Origin: Geomicrobium halophilum
Lineage (GTDB): Bacteria > Bacillota > Bacilli > Bacillales > Marinococcaceae
DNA: 64,000 bases
Reading direction: 5' to 3'
Assembly (NCBI RefSeq): GCF_014207655.1
Contig: NZ_JACHHJ010000001.1
Span: 930,001 to 994,000 of the forward strand
Numbering within the stretch: position 1 is the stretch's first letter; each line of letters begins with the position of its first letter. A program made the position numbers and the translations under genes. The notes beneath the pieces were generated by a model. That model saw only the letters and a list, made by a program, of their open reading frames with translations. It was not told the origin of the DNA and did no database searches. This document shows positions 25,595-35,112 of this stretch, one piece after another.

Positions 25595-26566
25595 ATGAGA
25601 AGTGGCATCCGATACTTATTTACTGCCACTATCGTATCGTGTGGCGTTCTTGGGTTTGCCACTCAGAGTGGTGAAGCCTTTAGTGATCAAGTGATCCAAC
25701 AAGGTGCCACAGGCGATGATGTTGTTGAACTACAGGCTAGGCTTCAATATATTGGTTATTTTGATAATACGATTGATGGCGTATTCGGATGGGGGACCTA
25801 TTGGGGAGCCCGTGAGTATCAGGAAGAATTTGGGATGGAAGTTGATGGGTTGGTTGGTTCAGAGATGAAAGAAAAACTTGAACAAACGACGGAGTACGAT
25901 CAGGAGCACGTACAGGACGCATTAGAAAATGCCCGTGAGTTTACGCATTACGGAGACACACCGAAAGAGCAGCAAAAAGGTCCAAAAGGAAGTGCTGATG
26001 AAGAAGGGCAGGAAAGAGGACAAGATGGTGAGGAACAACAACCTGCCGAACCAGCACCACCCGAAGGTGAACAACCAGAAGCAGATCCCGAGCAAGCACA
26101 AGAAGAGGCTCCTCAAGAGGGTGAACAGCCGGATACAGGAGAAGAAGTTCCCGATGATGAACAAGGGAATGAACCAAATGTACAAAAAGCAATGAATACC
26201 CCTGATGGCTATTCAGATAACGACATTCAAATTATGGCAAACGCAGTTCATGGTGAAGCTAGAGGAGAACCTTATGAGGGGAAAGTGGCGGTAGCGGCGG
26301 TTATTATTAATCGTACTGAGGACGCAGAGTTTCCTGATACCGCCAACGAAGTCATTTTCGAACCAAGAGCTTTTACAGCTGTGGCGGATGGACAGATCTA
26401 TTTGGAACCTGATGAGGAATCACGAGAGGCAGTTCTTGATGCTATTAATGGTCAAGATCCGTCGAATGGAGCCATTTATTATTACAACCCGGTAACAGCT
26501 ACTTCTGAATGGATATTCTCTCGTGATGTTCATACAGAAATTGGAAAACATTTATTTGCAGATTAA
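25595..26566 (+). CDS. sleB: spore cortex-lytic enzyme SleB
   Basis: Lytic transglycosylase deposited in the dormant spore that degrades cortex peptidoglycan at germination. It has a signal peptide (about residues 1-30, GEA-FS site) and a PG_binding_1 domain (GATGDDVVELQARLQYIGY...DGVFG). The C-terminal Hydrolase_2 domain starts near residue 208 (IMANAVHGEARGEPYEGK) and holds the catalytic glutamate in HGEARGE. Between them lies an unusually long Glu/Gln/Pro-rich linker of about 85 residues. AAAGGAGG precedes the ATG. The gene is followed by ypeB, which protects SleB in the spore. Confidence 0.94.
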   Translation: MRSGIRYLFTATIVSCGVLGFATQSGEAFSDQVIQQGATGDDVVELQARLQYIGYFDNTIDGVFGWGTYWGAREYQEEFGMEVDGLVGSEMKEKLEQTTEYDQEHVQDALENAREFTHYGDTPKEQQKGPKGSADEEGQERGQDGEEQQPAEPAPPEGEQPEADPEQAQEEAPQEGEQPDTGEEVPDDEQGNEPNVQKAMNTPDGYSDNDIQIMANAVHGEARGEPYEGKVAVAAVIINRTEDAEFPDTANEVIFEPRAFTAVADGQIYLEPDEESREAVLDAINGQDPSNGAIYYYNPVTATSEWIFSRDVHTEIGKHLFAD

Positions 26567-26581
26567 CTAGGAGGTGATTCG

Positions 26582-27994
26582 ATGATTCGGTCGATTATCA
26601 TTGCAGTACTGTCGGTTGCGTTGATAGGCACGGCTGTATTTGCATACAATGAACACCAGGAAAAGGAGAATTTGGGTCAACAAGGTGAAGGTTTTAACCA
26701 AGAACAAGAGGGTTTCGATCAAGAACAGTTGGCGATCAATAACGAAAATAATTATCAAAGGTCGTTTAACCAATTAGCCTTTCATTTAGACCATATGCAA
26801 GATGAATTAGGCGCATCTTTAGCAACGAACGGATTAACCAATATGACAGGTTCTTTAGCTGAGGTGTGGCGTATTTCTTCAATGGCTCATAGTGAAATGG
26901 GGCACCTCCCCCTTGGGATCGTTCCCATTAGGGAGACAGAACAATATTTATCAAATGTTGCCGAGTTCACCCACGATGTGGCCATACGAGATCGAGCTGA
27001 TGAACCGTTAACGGATGAAGAGTATGAACAGCTGGAAACATTTTATGAGCAAGCAGGCGAGATCTCTCAGGATTTGCGTACTGTTCAAGCAAAGATGCAA
27101 TCTGAAGATATTCGTTGGACAGATATTGAGGCTGAACTTGTCAGTAACACGGATCCTGGTGAAGGGACAGCGATCGATGGCCTGCAGGGAATTGATGAAA
27201 AGGCAAAAGGATTTTCCGAGAACAACTGGAATGATGACACCGGTTTTCCCGAGGATGTAGAAGATCGTATCGCAAGTGTAGTGGATGATGAAACAGCTTT
27301 GGATGAGGAGGAAGTTGTCGAAAAGGCGAAGGATTTTCTTAACCTCTCGGATGAAGCAGATGTAGAAGTTGATCGATTGGGCGAAGGGTTACCATATGAG
27401 GGTTATCAAATTATGGTTGACGATAATGACGGGGAAAGCAAGTACAGATTGAATATGACCGAAAAAGGCGGGCTGCCAATTTGGGCTTTACAGGATCGCC
27501 CCATATCGGATGAAGTTAACGTCAGTTTAAATGAAGCTTCCGATATTGCGGCAGATTTTCTAGAAGATAAAGGATTTGAAGATCTGCAACTCGTTGATAG
27601 TAAACAATACAACTCGGTTGGCACCTTTCAGTTTGCTCCTACCGCTAACGATGTTCGTTTATACCCTGACGCTGTGGTCATGGAGGTTGCTCTTGATGAC
27701 GGCGATATCATTGGCTATAAAGGGTCTGACTATATAGCTAATCACCGCGAGCGGCATGACCTAGAGCCAGAAATAGATCTTGAGGAGGCGCTTGATGAGG
27801 TACACGAAAACTTAGAAGTAAGAGAAGATCATATGGCTGTCATTGAAAATCAAAACGGCGATGAAGTCTTGACCTATGAACTGTATGGAACGATGAACAA
27901 TGACACGTATCGCCTCTATATCAATGCAGAAGATGGTACAGAGGAAGAAGTAAAGCGTATGCAAGAGGCAGAACCCATCTATCATACAATGTGA
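26582..27994 (+). CDS. ypeB: germination protein YpeB
   Basis: Required for SleB to accumulate and stay stable in the spore. A signal-anchor helix covers residues 1-22. A polar segment with a small internal repeat (GEGFNQEQ / EGFDQEQ) follows, then the helical N-terminal YpeB domain. PepSY-type repeats are visible in the C-terminal half (EEVVEKAKDFLNL, NEASDIAADFLEDKGF, DLEEALDEVHENLEV). Length is 470 residues, close to the family norm of 450. GGAGGTG lies before the ATG, 15 bases after sleB, so the pair is one operon. Confidence 0.95.
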   Translation: MIRSIIIAVLSVALIGTAVFAYNEHQEKENLGQQGEGFNQEQEGFDQEQLAINNENNYQRSFNQLAFHLDHMQDELGASLATNGLTNMTGSLAEVWRISSMAHSEMGHLPLGIVPIRETEQYLSNVAEFTHDVAIRDRADEPLTDEEYEQLETFYEQAGEISQDLRTVQAKMQSEDIRWTDIEAELVSNTDPGEGTAIDGLQGIDEKAKGFSENNWNDDTGFPEDVEDRIASVVDDETALDEEEVVEKAKDFLNLSDEADVEVDRLGEGLPYEGYQIMVDDNDGESKYRLNMTEKGGLPIWALQDRPISDEVNVSLNEASDIAADFLEDKGFEDLQLVDSKQYNSVGTFQFAPTANDVRLYPDAVVMEVALDDGDIIGYKGSDYIANHRERHDLEPEIDLEEALDEVHENLEVREDHMAVIENQNGDEVLTYELYGTMNNDTYRLYINAEDGTEEEVKRMQEAEPIYHTM

Positions 27995-27997
27995 ATT

Positions 27998-28039
27998 AAA
28001 GCCAGTGAATAGTGACCCTGTTCGCTGGCTTTTTCTTTT
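27998..28039 (+). terminator. rho-independent terminator of sleB-ypeB
   Basis: Twelve-base stem AAAGCCAGTGAA / TTCGCTGGCTTT with one G-T pair, followed by TTTTTC and more T. Confidence 0.9.
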
Positions 28040-28142
28040 TATAAAGTATGGAGCAAACCATAGCCATTCTTTGCGAGCAAAAAACGTTTTTACAAATTTT
28101 CCTAAAAACAAGATTCATTTTTCTTTTTTTGACTAATGGTCT

Positions 28143-28171
28143 TTGAACGTTTGTCTTGTACACCTTATTAT
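28143..28171 (+). promoter_or_regulatory. sigma-A promoter of cmk
   Basis: TTGAAC, 17-base spacer, TATTAT, about 70 bases before the cmk start. The ypfA and ypfB genes that precede cmk in B. subtilis are absent here, so cmk has its own leader. Confidence 0.6.
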
Positions 28172-28239
28172 GGTAAGCTTTAAGCAGTGTTCGGGTTGCC
28201 CTGACATATCCATACCAGTTTCTACATACGGGGTGTAAT

Positions 28240-28923
28240 ATGCACAAGATCAACATCGCCATTGATGGACCAGCAGGTTCAGGAAAGAGTACGGTCGCAA
28301 GAAAAGCAGCAGAACAATTATTTTATTTATATCTCGATACGGGCGCAATGTATCGCTTTCTTACATTTCGTGCATTAAGAGAAGGAATTCCTGAACACGA
28401 TGAAGAAGCCCTTCTCCAATTATTAACGAATATAGAATTTTCGCTTGTCAATGAGGGCGAAAAAGGGGTAAAATTGAGTGTCAATGGAGGACCGCTCGGA
28501 GAGGGAATACGGTCTCAGGCGGTGACTGAAAAAGTTTCTGCAATATCCGCCCATGAAAAGATTAGAAAAGAGATGGTGACAAGGCAACAGCAGCTAGCAA
28601 AGGAAAAAGGGGTTGTTCTCGACGGCAGGGATATTGGTACCTTCGTATTACCGGAGGCTGAGTTGAAAATATATCTGTATGCATCTGTTGATGAAAGATC
28701 GAGGCGAAGATACTTGGAAAATCTTGAAAACCATCGGCCCTCCGATATTGACGTGATTAAAGAAGAGATTACAAGAAGAGATCACCTTGACAGTACACGG
28801 CAGATTGCACCGCTCACACAAGCAAAGGATGCTTTCCCCCTGGATACAACAAACCTGACAATTGAAGAGGCAGTTGCCCATATTTGTCACCTCGCACGGG
28901 AAAAGGAGAAAAAAGGGCAATGA
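28240..28923 (+). CDS. cmk: (d)CMP kinase
   Basis: Phosphorylates CMP and dCMP with ATP. The P-loop IDGPAGSGKST is at residues 6-16, and the family motifs DTGAMYR and DGRDIGT (CMP binding) and RSRRRY (lid) are all visible. At 227 residues it is full length. The last base triplet overlaps the start of plsC (ATGA), so the two genes are translationally coupled, as cmk and an acyltransferase gene often are in Bacillaceae. Confidence 0.95.
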   Translation: MHKINIAIDGPAGSGKSTVARKAAEQLFYLYLDTGAMYRFLTFRALREGIPEHDEEALLQLLTNIEFSLVNEGEKGVKLSVNGGPLGEGIRSQAVTEKVSAISAHEKIRKEMVTRQQQLAKEKGVVLDGRDIGTFVLPEAELKIYLYASVDERSRRRYLENLENHRPSDIDVIKEEITRRDHLDSTRQIAPLTQAKDAFPLDTTNLTIEEAVAHICHLAREKEKKGQ

Positions 28924-29510
28924 TATACAGGATCGGTCAATTTATCTGCCGCATTGTATTATCGATGGTTTTTTTCGCTAAGATAGAGGGAAAAGAACAT
29001 ATACCGGCAAATGGGCCCGTCATTATTTGCAGCAATCACAAAAGCAATTTTGACCCACCGTTACTCGGTTCTTACATTAAGCGTCCGTTGCGATTTATGG
29101 CAAAGGAGGAATTGTTTACCTCCAAATGGTTTGGTCCTTTAATTACAAAGTTGGGAGCTTTTCCTGTTAAACGAGGAACCGGTGATCGCGGCGCTTTACG
29201 GAAAGGTACCCAAATACTTCGTGACAACGAAGTATTGCTGTTATTTCCGGAAGGAAACCGTAGTAAAACAGAAGAAATTGAGGATGGACTCGCTGGGGCA
29301 GGGTATTTTGCATTGAAAAGTAGTGCGACTGTTATTCCTGCTTATATCAAAGGGAAATATAAACCTTTTCGTAGGGTCACAGCCTTCTATGGGCCGCCGG
29401 TCCCGTTGGATGACTTGAGAAATGAGAAAGCATCATCTCAAGAGGTAACGGATCACATTATGACCCATATTCGCATGCTCCGGGATGATGTGGAAGAGAA
29501 CAATCGTTAA
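28920..29510 (+). CDS. plsC: 1-acyl-sn-glycerol-3-phosphate acyltransferase
   Basis: Transfers a second acyl chain to lysophosphatidic acid to make phosphatidic acid. The acyltransferase box NHKSNFDP (HX4D) is near residue 38, and the FPEGNRS box lies near residue 111. One N-terminal hydrophobic helix anchors it to the membrane. Length is 196 residues. The ATG at 28920 overlaps the cmk stop; the longer frame from 28884 runs inside cmk. Together with plsY and gpsA at 33 kb it gives three steps of phospholipid synthesis in this window. Confidence 0.9.
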   Translation: MIYRIGQFICRIVLSMVFFAKIEGKEHIPANGPVIICSNHKSNFDPPLLGSYIKRPLRFMAKEELFTSKWFGPLITKLGAFPVKRGTGDRGALRKGTQILRDNEVLLLFPEGNRSKTEEIEDGLAGAGYFALKSSATVIPAYIKGKYKPFRRVTAFYGPPVPLDDLRNEKASSQEVTDHIMTHIRMLRDDVEENNR

Positions 29511-29592
29511 CAACATTCTTTCATCATTTGTTGAAAGAGTTTTGTATAAAAAATTGAGTAATGTTCCAGAAGGGTAAGGAGGAAAATGGGCA

Positions 29593-30747
29593 ATGGTTGA
29601 AGATATGAATAACGAAATGGCCAATGTCAAAGAATTCCATGTTGATGATATCGTCAGTGGAAAAGTGACGAAAGTAGAGGAAAAGCAAGCGTTTGTAGAC
29701 GCTGGTTACAAAGTAGACGGAATTATTCCGATAAGTGAACTATCAAGTCTGCATGTAGAAAAGGTAAGCGATGTATTAAACGAAGGTGACGAAGTGGAGC
29801 TGAAAGTGATTAAAGTTGAGGATGATGAGCTCGTTCTCTCACTTCGTGGTGCGCGCGCCGAAAAAGCTTGGCAGTCGTTACAGGAAACATTTGAATCAGG
29901 AAGCTTAATCGAGGCAGAAGTTGCTGAAGTCGTTAAAGGGGGACTTGTCGTCGATGTAGGTGTACGCGGTTTCATTCCGGCTTCCCTCGTTGAGCAGCAT
30001 TTTGTTGAAGACTTCTCGGACTATAAAGGGAAACAATTGGAATTAAAAATTGTTGAAATCGACCCTGAGGATAACAAGTTGATTCTTTCAAGACGTGCCG
30101 TTCTTGATGAAGAAGCGGAACACAAGAAAAAAGAAGTCCTCGAAAACCTTGAAGTAGGTTCTGAGGTATTGGGGACTGTTCAACGGTTAACTTCGTTTGG
30201 TGCCTTTGTGGATGTGGGCGGAGTGGATGGCCTTGTGCACATTTCGCAAATGGCTCATCATCGTGTTGAATCACCGGGCGAAATTGTAAAAGAAGGTGAA
30301 GAAATCAACGTGAAAATCCTCGCGGTTGATTCTGAGAATGAGCGTGTTTCATTATCAATTAAAGATACACTTCCAGGGCCTTGGACCGTGATTGAAGGTC
30401 AATTTCAGCCAGGAGATGTCATCGATGGGCAAGTAAAAAGACTTGTATCCTTTGGCGCTTTTGTCGAGGTTGCCCCTGGCGTTGAAGGACTCGTTCATAT
30501 TTCACAAATTGCAAACCGTCATATTGGCACCCCTGATGAAGTACTTGAAGAAGGACAAGCGGTGCAAGTTAAGGTACTTGATATCAATCCATCTGAACAA
30601 AGAATTTCCTTGAGCATTCGTGAACTTGAAGATGAGGCTACACCCGAAAACAAAGTACAGCGAGAATATGAAGCTCCTGAAGAAGATCACTCCGGGTTCT
30701 CCCTTGGAGATATGATTGGGGATCAGTTAGATAAATATCGCAATTAA
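29593..30747 (+). CDS. ypfD: ribosomal protein S1 homologue YpfD
   Basis: RNA-binding protein of 384 residues made of four S1 domains (about residues 14-80, 97-166, 184-252 and 269-337), each with the typical start (for example GSEVLGTVQRLTSFGAFVDVGGVDGLVHISQ, given here as its ends GSEVLG and LVHISQ). The C-terminal tail is short and acidic. Bacillar YpfD is shorter than the six-domain E. coli S1, and is annotated as an S1 homologue that may aid translation. GGAGG lies ten bases before the ATG. A strong terminator follows directly. Confidence 0.92.
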   Translation: MVEDMNNEMANVKEFHVDDIVSGKVTKVEEKQAFVDAGYKVDGIIPISELSSLHVEKVSDVLNEGDEVELKVIKVEDDELVLSLRGARAEKAWQSLQETFESGSLIEAEVAEVVKGGLVVDVGVRGFIPASLVEQHFVEDFSDYKGKQLELKIVEIDPEDNKLILSRRAVLDEEAEHKKKEVLENLEVGSEVLGTVQRLTSFGAFVDVGGVDGLVHISQMAHHRVESPGEIVKEGEEINVKILAVDSENERVSLSIKDTLPGPWTVIEGQFQPGDVIDGQVKRLVSFGAFVEVAPGVEGLVHISQIANRHIGTPDEVLEEGQAVQVKVLDINPSEQRISLSIRELEDEATPENKVQREYEAPEEDHSGFSLGDMIGDQLDKYRN

Positions 30748-30756
30748 GGAGTATGA

Positions 30757-30792
30757 ACAATCGGCGAATCCTGCGATTCGCCGATTGTTTTC
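30757..30792 (+). terminator. rho-independent terminator after ypfD
   Basis: Perfect 14-base stem ACAATCGGCGAATC / GATTCGCCGATTGT with loop CTGC, followed by TTTTCC. Confidence 0.9.
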
Positions 30793-30860
30793 CGCTCATA
30801 CGTTTGTGTAAGTATGAATGTTCTTGTCTATACTGTTGAAGAATAGGCAGGAGGGTTCGT

Positions 30861-31475
30861 ATGGATTATTTATTATTTTTCTGGTTTGCTTGGATGCTTT
30901 GGGTTGTGGTTACATTCTTATGGCAGAAAACGGTTCGTCAAGTATCACTTGCAGTAACCATATTGCTAATCGTCATAGGTGCGCCGATCACTTTAAACGG
31001 GGATGGTTTTGAAATCTCGTTGGCTTACGGGTTTGTTTTATTTTTGGCTTGTGTTTGGACAGGTTCGTTCCGAATGAAGCGAAAGTGGAGCATGGCTCTG
31101 TCAGTTATTGCACTCACGTTTTTGTATGCGAGCTTCCAGCTGATGGTCTGGTATAGTCCAGTTATCTTTTTACTTGGTGATATATGGGTTCCTGTAATTG
31201 TGATTGCATTTGTGACTGTTTTCATACATCGTCATACCGAAAGCCGTTATCCGCTTGTTCTGCTGGCATGTAGTTTTGGCGAAGTGCTAGCGGCCATCAC
31301 TATTTTACCATTAACAGGTGGGCTGTACGTGGGCGATGCTTTATTTTATAATGTTTTGGCTGCTGCGATGGTTCTGATCTTGTTATGGCAAACATTGGAG
31401 CAAGCAACGAAGAAATGGGCGAATGCGTATGGAGCCACTCGTTACAAGCGAACAACCGGGAGACTTTCATTATAA
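30861..31475 (+). CDS. yphA: YphA-like integral membrane protein
   Basis: A 204-residue protein with about six or seven hydrophobic helices, short loops and a basic C-terminal tail (YGATRYKRTTGR). It lies between ypfD and der, where B. subtilis has yphA, a membrane protein of similar size. I infer the family from position and topology; no motif gives a biochemical function. A GCAGGAGG ribosome site precedes the ATG. Confidence 0.7.
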   Translation: MDYLLFFWFAWMLWVVVTFLWQKTVRQVSLAVTILLIVIGAPITLNGDGFEISLAYGFVLFLACVWTGSFRMKRKWSMALSVIALTFLYASFQLMVWYSPVIFLLGDIWVPVIVIAFVTVFIHRHTESRYPLVLLACSFGEVLAAITILPLTGGLYVGDALFYNVLAAAMVLILLWQTLEQATKKWANAYGATRYKRTTGRLSL

Positions 31476-31554
31476 TGAGGAGGCCTTTTTTCGAAGGCTT
31501 CCCATATATGTTAATACATACATAGATTGAACAGATAGGGGGCATGTATACCAC

Positions 31555-32871
31555 ATGTCGAAGCCAGTTGTTGCCATTGTTGGCCGCCCAAATGTAGGAA
31601 AATCAACGATTTTTAATCGCTTTGTCGGTGAGCGTATTGCCATTGTAGAAGATATCCCTGGTGTAACGCGCGATCGCATATATGGCGAGGCAGAATGGTT
31701 GAACCATATGTTTAATGTTATAGACACGGGCGGAATTATGATCGGTGATGAACCATTAAGCGAACAGATGAGGGTTCAAGCTGAAATCGCGATTGAAGAA
31801 GCGGATGTGATTATTTTAATCGTGAATGGCCGGGATGGATTAACGGCTGCTGATGAAGACGTTTCGAAAATTTTGTTACGCTCTAATAAACCAGTAATTG
31901 TTGGCGTAAACAAAGTGGATAACTTAGAAATGGAAGAGCAAATTTATGATTTTTATTCGTTAGGGTTTGGTCAACCTTTTCCGATTTCTGGTTCTCACGG
32001 ACGTGGGACTGGTGATCTTCTGGATGAAGTTTTTAATCATTTTCCTTCTGATGCTTGGGATGAAATTGAACCGGATACGATTCACTTTGCTGTAGTTGGG
32101 CGTCCGAACGTCGGAAAATCTTCATTGGTCAACTCCATACTCGGGGAAGAACGGGTGATTGTAAGTGAACGGGCAGGAACGACACGTGATGCTATTGACA
32201 CGAGCTTTGTGAGCGATAAACAAAAATATCGTATTGTCGACACGGCTGGTATGAGAAAACGGGGAAAAATCTACGAAAACACGGAGAAGTATAGCGTGTT
32301 ACGGGCGATGAGGGCGCTTGAACGAGCGAATGTCGTCCTTGTCGTTCTTGATGGAGAAGAAGGCATCATTGAACAGGATAAAAAAGTTGCCGGCTATGCC
32401 CATGAGTCAGGCCGTGGTGTGGTCATTGTTGTGAACAAGTGGGATGCTGTAGAAAAAGACGATCGTACAATGAACGAATTTACAGAACGCATCCGTGAGG
32501 AGTTCAGTTTTATTGCCTACGCGCCGATTATCTTTGTATCTGCTAAAACAAAACAACGGGTTCAAAAGGTGCTCCCTGTTGTAAAACTTGTATCAGACAA
32601 CCATCAAATGCGAATGCCGACGCATGTAATTAACGATGTAATTATGGATGCCGTAGCGATGAATCCTACACCTACAGCGTCTGGGATGAAACGATTGCGC
32701 ATTAATTATGCAACACAAGTAGCGGTGGCTCCACCAACATTTGTCGTGTTTGTAAACGATCCAGAGCTTCTCCATTTTTCATATCGCAGATATTTAGAAA
32801 ATAAATTAAGAGAAGCTTTTTCATTAGAAGGATCACCTTTGAAGGTGATTGCCCGTAGAAAGAATGAATGA
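31555..32871 (+). CDS. der: ribosome biogenesis GTPase Der (EngA)
   Basis: Essential GTPase with two tandem G domains, needed for 50S ribosomal subunit assembly. Walker A motif GRPNVGKST occurs near residue 8 and GRPNVGKSS near residue 183. Each domain has its DxxG (DTGG, DTAGM) and NKxD (NKVD, NKWD) motifs. The C-terminal KH-like domain starts near residue 350. At 438 residues it is the normal length. The ATG at 31555 has GGGGGCATG upstream, a weak ribosome site. Confidence 0.97.
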   Translation: MSKPVVAIVGRPNVGKSTIFNRFVGERIAIVEDIPGVTRDRIYGEAEWLNHMFNVIDTGGIMIGDEPLSEQMRVQAEIAIEEADVIILIVNGRDGLTAADEDVSKILLRSNKPVIVGVNKVDNLEMEEQIYDFYSLGFGQPFPISGSHGRGTGDLLDEVFNHFPSDAWDEIEPDTIHFAVVGRPNVGKSSLVNSILGEERVIVSERAGTTRDAIDTSFVSDKQKYRIVDTAGMRKRGKIYENTEKYSVLRAMRALERANVVLVVLDGEEGIIEQDKKVAGYAHESGRGVVIVVNKWDAVEKDDRTMNEFTERIREEFSFIAYAPIIFVSAKTKQRVQKVLPVVKLVSDNHQMRMPTHVINDVIMDAVAMNPTPTASGMKRLRINYATQVAVAPPTFVVFVNDPELLHFSYRRYLENKLREAFSLEGSPLKVIARRKNE

Positions 32872-32921
32872 AAATTTGCTGAGCTGATCATCGTTTCAGA
32901 CTTTGGGGAGAGGAGAAACCG

Positions 32922-33563
32922 ATGGATGTACTTATTGCTGGCTTGTTAGCCTACCTACTTGGGTCGATCAGTTTCAGTTATGTGATCACAAAAAAAGTGA
33001 AAAAGATTGATATCCGTCAACATGGAAGCGGTAATGCAGGGGCAACAAATACGTTAAGGGTTTTAGGTAAAGGCCCTGCGATTGTTGTCCTGGCTTTAGA
33101 CAGCCTCAAAGGGGTCATAGCTGTATGGTTTGGTTTTTGGTCGGAATCAATGTTTATGGGTACAGGTCTTGCTCTATTCGAAGGATATCCAGGCTGGGCT
33201 CCAGCTATCAGTGGTTTATTGGCAATTTTCGGGCACAATTGGCCCATCTATTACCGGTTCCGGGGTGGAAAAGGGGTCGCGACCACAGCTGGTGTCATCG
33301 GAGCTTTAATCTTTTTCCCAGCAATCTACATTGGTATTGTTGCGATTTTAACTGTTGCGATTACTCGCTTTGTATCGTTAGGATCCCTTATTTTTGCAAT
33401 TACAACCCCTTTTCTTGTCTTATTAACATTAGATCATTATGGTCATCCGTGGCCTTATTTTTATTTAGCATGCGTGGTTGGAGGAATGTCTCTCTGGCGA
33501 CATCGTACGAATATAAAAAGGTTGATCCAAGGTAATGAAAGTAAATTAGGGCAAAAAGATTAA
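32922..33563 (+). CDS. plsY: acylphosphate:glycerol-3-phosphate acyltransferase PlsY
   Basis: Membrane enzyme that moves an acyl group from acyl phosphate to glycerol-3-phosphate, the first committed acylation of phospholipid synthesis. The family motifs GSGNAGATNTLR (near residue 38) and GGKGVATTAG (near residue 115) are present within about five hydrophobic helices. GAGGAG precedes the ATG. It sits between der and gpsA. In B. subtilis plsY is elsewhere, so here the maker (GpsA) and the user (PlsY) of glycerol-3-phosphate are paired, 19 bases apart. Confidence 0.94.
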   Translation: MDVLIAGLLAYLLGSISFSYVITKKVKKIDIRQHGSGNAGATNTLRVLGKGPAIVVLALDSLKGVIAVWFGFWSESMFMGTGLALFEGYPGWAPAISGLLAIFGHNWPIYYRFRGGKGVATTAGVIGALIFFPAIYIGIVAILTVAITRFVSLGSLIFAITTPFLVLLTLDHYGHPWPYFYLACVVGGMSLWRHRTNIKRLIQGNESKLGQKD

Positions 33564-33582
33564 TATCCAAAGGAGCTGGCTT

Positions 33583-34626
33583 ATGGAGAGAAAAAAACTA
33601 GCAGTTCTTGGTGCGGGAAGTTGGGGGACGGCACTTTCAATCGTTTTGGCAGATAACGGACATGACGTAACCATTTGGGCACGCCGAGAAGCTCAAGCAA
33701 GGGAAATGAATGAAGAGAAAACGAATGAGCATTATTTGAGTGATATCCGTTTACCTGATAACATCACCGTGACGAACCGTTTGCATCAGGCTGTCGAGGG
33801 ATGTGATGCGCTACTCATAAGCGTACCGACCTCCAGCATTCGAGAAACAGTACAGCTGTTGGCTCAGTCTGATGTCCACATTCCACTCGTTATTCATGCG
33901 ACAAAAGGAATTGAACCAGATACGCTCCTGCGCATTTCAGAAATGATGGAAGAGGAAAATGTCTACAATTTTACATCAGATGTCGTGGCATTATCAGGCC
34001 CTAGCCACGCCGAAGAAGTAGCCAGGAGGCAGCCAACGACCGTAACGGTATCCTCCCTGAGTAGGGAGGCTTGTGATCGTGCGCAGGTATTGTTTATGAA
34101 CGAAAAGTTCCGTGTGTATACGAGCCAGGATATTGTCGGGGTGGAACTAGGGGGCTCTTTAAAAAATGTGATGGCGCTCGGGGTGGGATTAACCGAGGGA
34201 TTAGGGTATGGAGATAACGCCCGTGCGGCTATTATGACAAGAGGTCTGGCGGAAATGACGCGTTTAGGTACGAAACTAGGAGCTGACCCGCTAACATTTG
34301 CGGGTTTATCAGGTTTAGGAGATTTGATTGTTACCTGTACGAGTGAGCATAGTCGAAACTGGCGTGCAGGTTATCAACTAGGTCAAGGCATTCCACTTAC
34401 TGAGGTACTTGAACAAATGGGGATGGTCGTTGAAGGTGTGAAAACGACGCAAGCTGTTGCCCAGTTGGCGAAAAAAGAGGGCATTGAAGTACCGATTACA
34501 ATGGCCATATATGACGTACTTTTTAATGGACAATCGCCCCTTCAAGCAGCAGAATACCTAATGGGGCGTGTTCGTAAGCACGAAGCTGAACAACTCAACT
34601 TCACAAAAGTACAGAAAAAGGATTAA
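33583..34626 (+). CDS. gpsA: glycerol-3-phosphate dehydrogenase [NAD(P)+]
   Basis: Reduces dihydroxyacetone phosphate to sn-glycerol-3-phosphate for phospholipid synthesis. The Rossmann motif GAGSWGTALS is at residues 8-17, the conserved KG phrase is ATKGIEP, and the catalytic lysine lies in LGGSLKNVMALG near residue 193. GDNARAAIMTRG and GLSGLGDLIVTC follow. The 347-residue length is normal. AAAGGAG lies before the ATG. Product is likely passed to PlsY encoded immediately upstream. Confidence 0.96.
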   Translation: MERKKLAVLGAGSWGTALSIVLADNGHDVTIWARREAQAREMNEEKTNEHYLSDIRLPDNITVTNRLHQAVEGCDALLISVPTSSIRETVQLLAQSDVHIPLVIHATKGIEPDTLLRISEMMEEENVYNFTSDVVALSGPSHAEEVARRQPTTVTVSSLSREACDRAQVLFMNEKFRVYTSQDIVGVELGGSLKNVMALGVGLTEGLGYGDNARAAIMTRGLAEMTRLGTKLGADPLTFAGLSGLGDLIVTCTSEHSRNWRAGYQLGQGIPLTEVLEQMGMVVEGVKTTQAVAQLAKKEGIEVPITMAIYDVLFNGQSPLQAAEYLMGRVRKHEAEQLNFTKVQKKD

Positions 34627-34794
34627 ATTCAAAAACTGTTCTGACAGATACCTTCTGAAGGATTCTTGCTTACTGTTATCTATATCTGAATAATGATTCG
34701 TTTGGGTTCCGAGGTTCGAAGGGCTTTGCCCCTATTCTCAGCTTTCTTTGATATATACTTAAGGAATAAAAGCTCTCTTGCTTCTCTAAAAGGC

Positions 34795-34821
34795 ACATCT
34801 TTTCTGATCAGTCATAGAATA
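34795..34821 (+). promoter_or_regulatory. candidate sigma-K promoter of spoVIF
   Basis: An AC dinucleotide (34795-34796, in CACA) is followed after 16 bases by CATAGAATA, matching the sigma-K pattern AC-N16/17-CATANNNTA. It lies about 30 bases before the spoVIF start, and the B. subtilis gene is controlled by sigma-K. Confidence 0.55.
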
Positions 34822-34851
34822 CATGTGAGCACAGATTTGAAAGGGTGAAAA

Positions 34852-35112
34852 ATGATGAGCTATAATGATTCAATCTTCGATCATATTCAAAAGAAGGCAA
34901 ATGTCAATCAGGAAGACTTGCAGGATCTTGCTAATTCAGCGGAGGGTGCAAACTTCCAGGATGAGGAAACCGTTCGTCAGCTTATTTATGATGTGGCCCA
35001 AATGGCAGGTGTCCATGTCTCAAGAGAAAAGGAAGAACAGTTAGTACATTCTATAACTAACAATCAAATCCCCCTTGATTTTGCATCATTAAGCAACCTA
35101 TTCCGAGAATAG
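34852..35112 (+). CDS. spoVIF: sporulation protein of the SpoVIF family
   Basis: An 86-residue protein needed, in B. subtilis, for late spore coat assembly and resistance. It is recognised from the family pattern: a start FDHIQKKANVNQEDLQDLANS, then NFQDEETVRQLIYDVAQ, and a C-terminal half with EEQLVHSITNNQIPLDFASL. AAAGGGTG lies before two adjacent ATG codons (34852 and 34855). The gene lies alone between gpsA and the DUF2768 gene, with a candidate sigma-K promoter and a terminator. Confidence 0.85.
   Translation: MMSYNDSIFDHIQKKANVNQEDLQDLANSAEGANFQDEETVRQLIYDVAQMAGVHVSREKEEQLVHSITNNQIPLDFASLSNLFRE

Noticed and set aside
25922-26195. several open frames on both strands in one stretch
   Set aside because: They result from the low-complexity Glu/Gln/Pro linker of SleB, which has few stop codons in any frame.
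33125-33535. 136-codon open frame on the + strand
   Set aside because: It lies in another frame of plsY and is rich in Trp, Cys and Ser, unlike real genes here.
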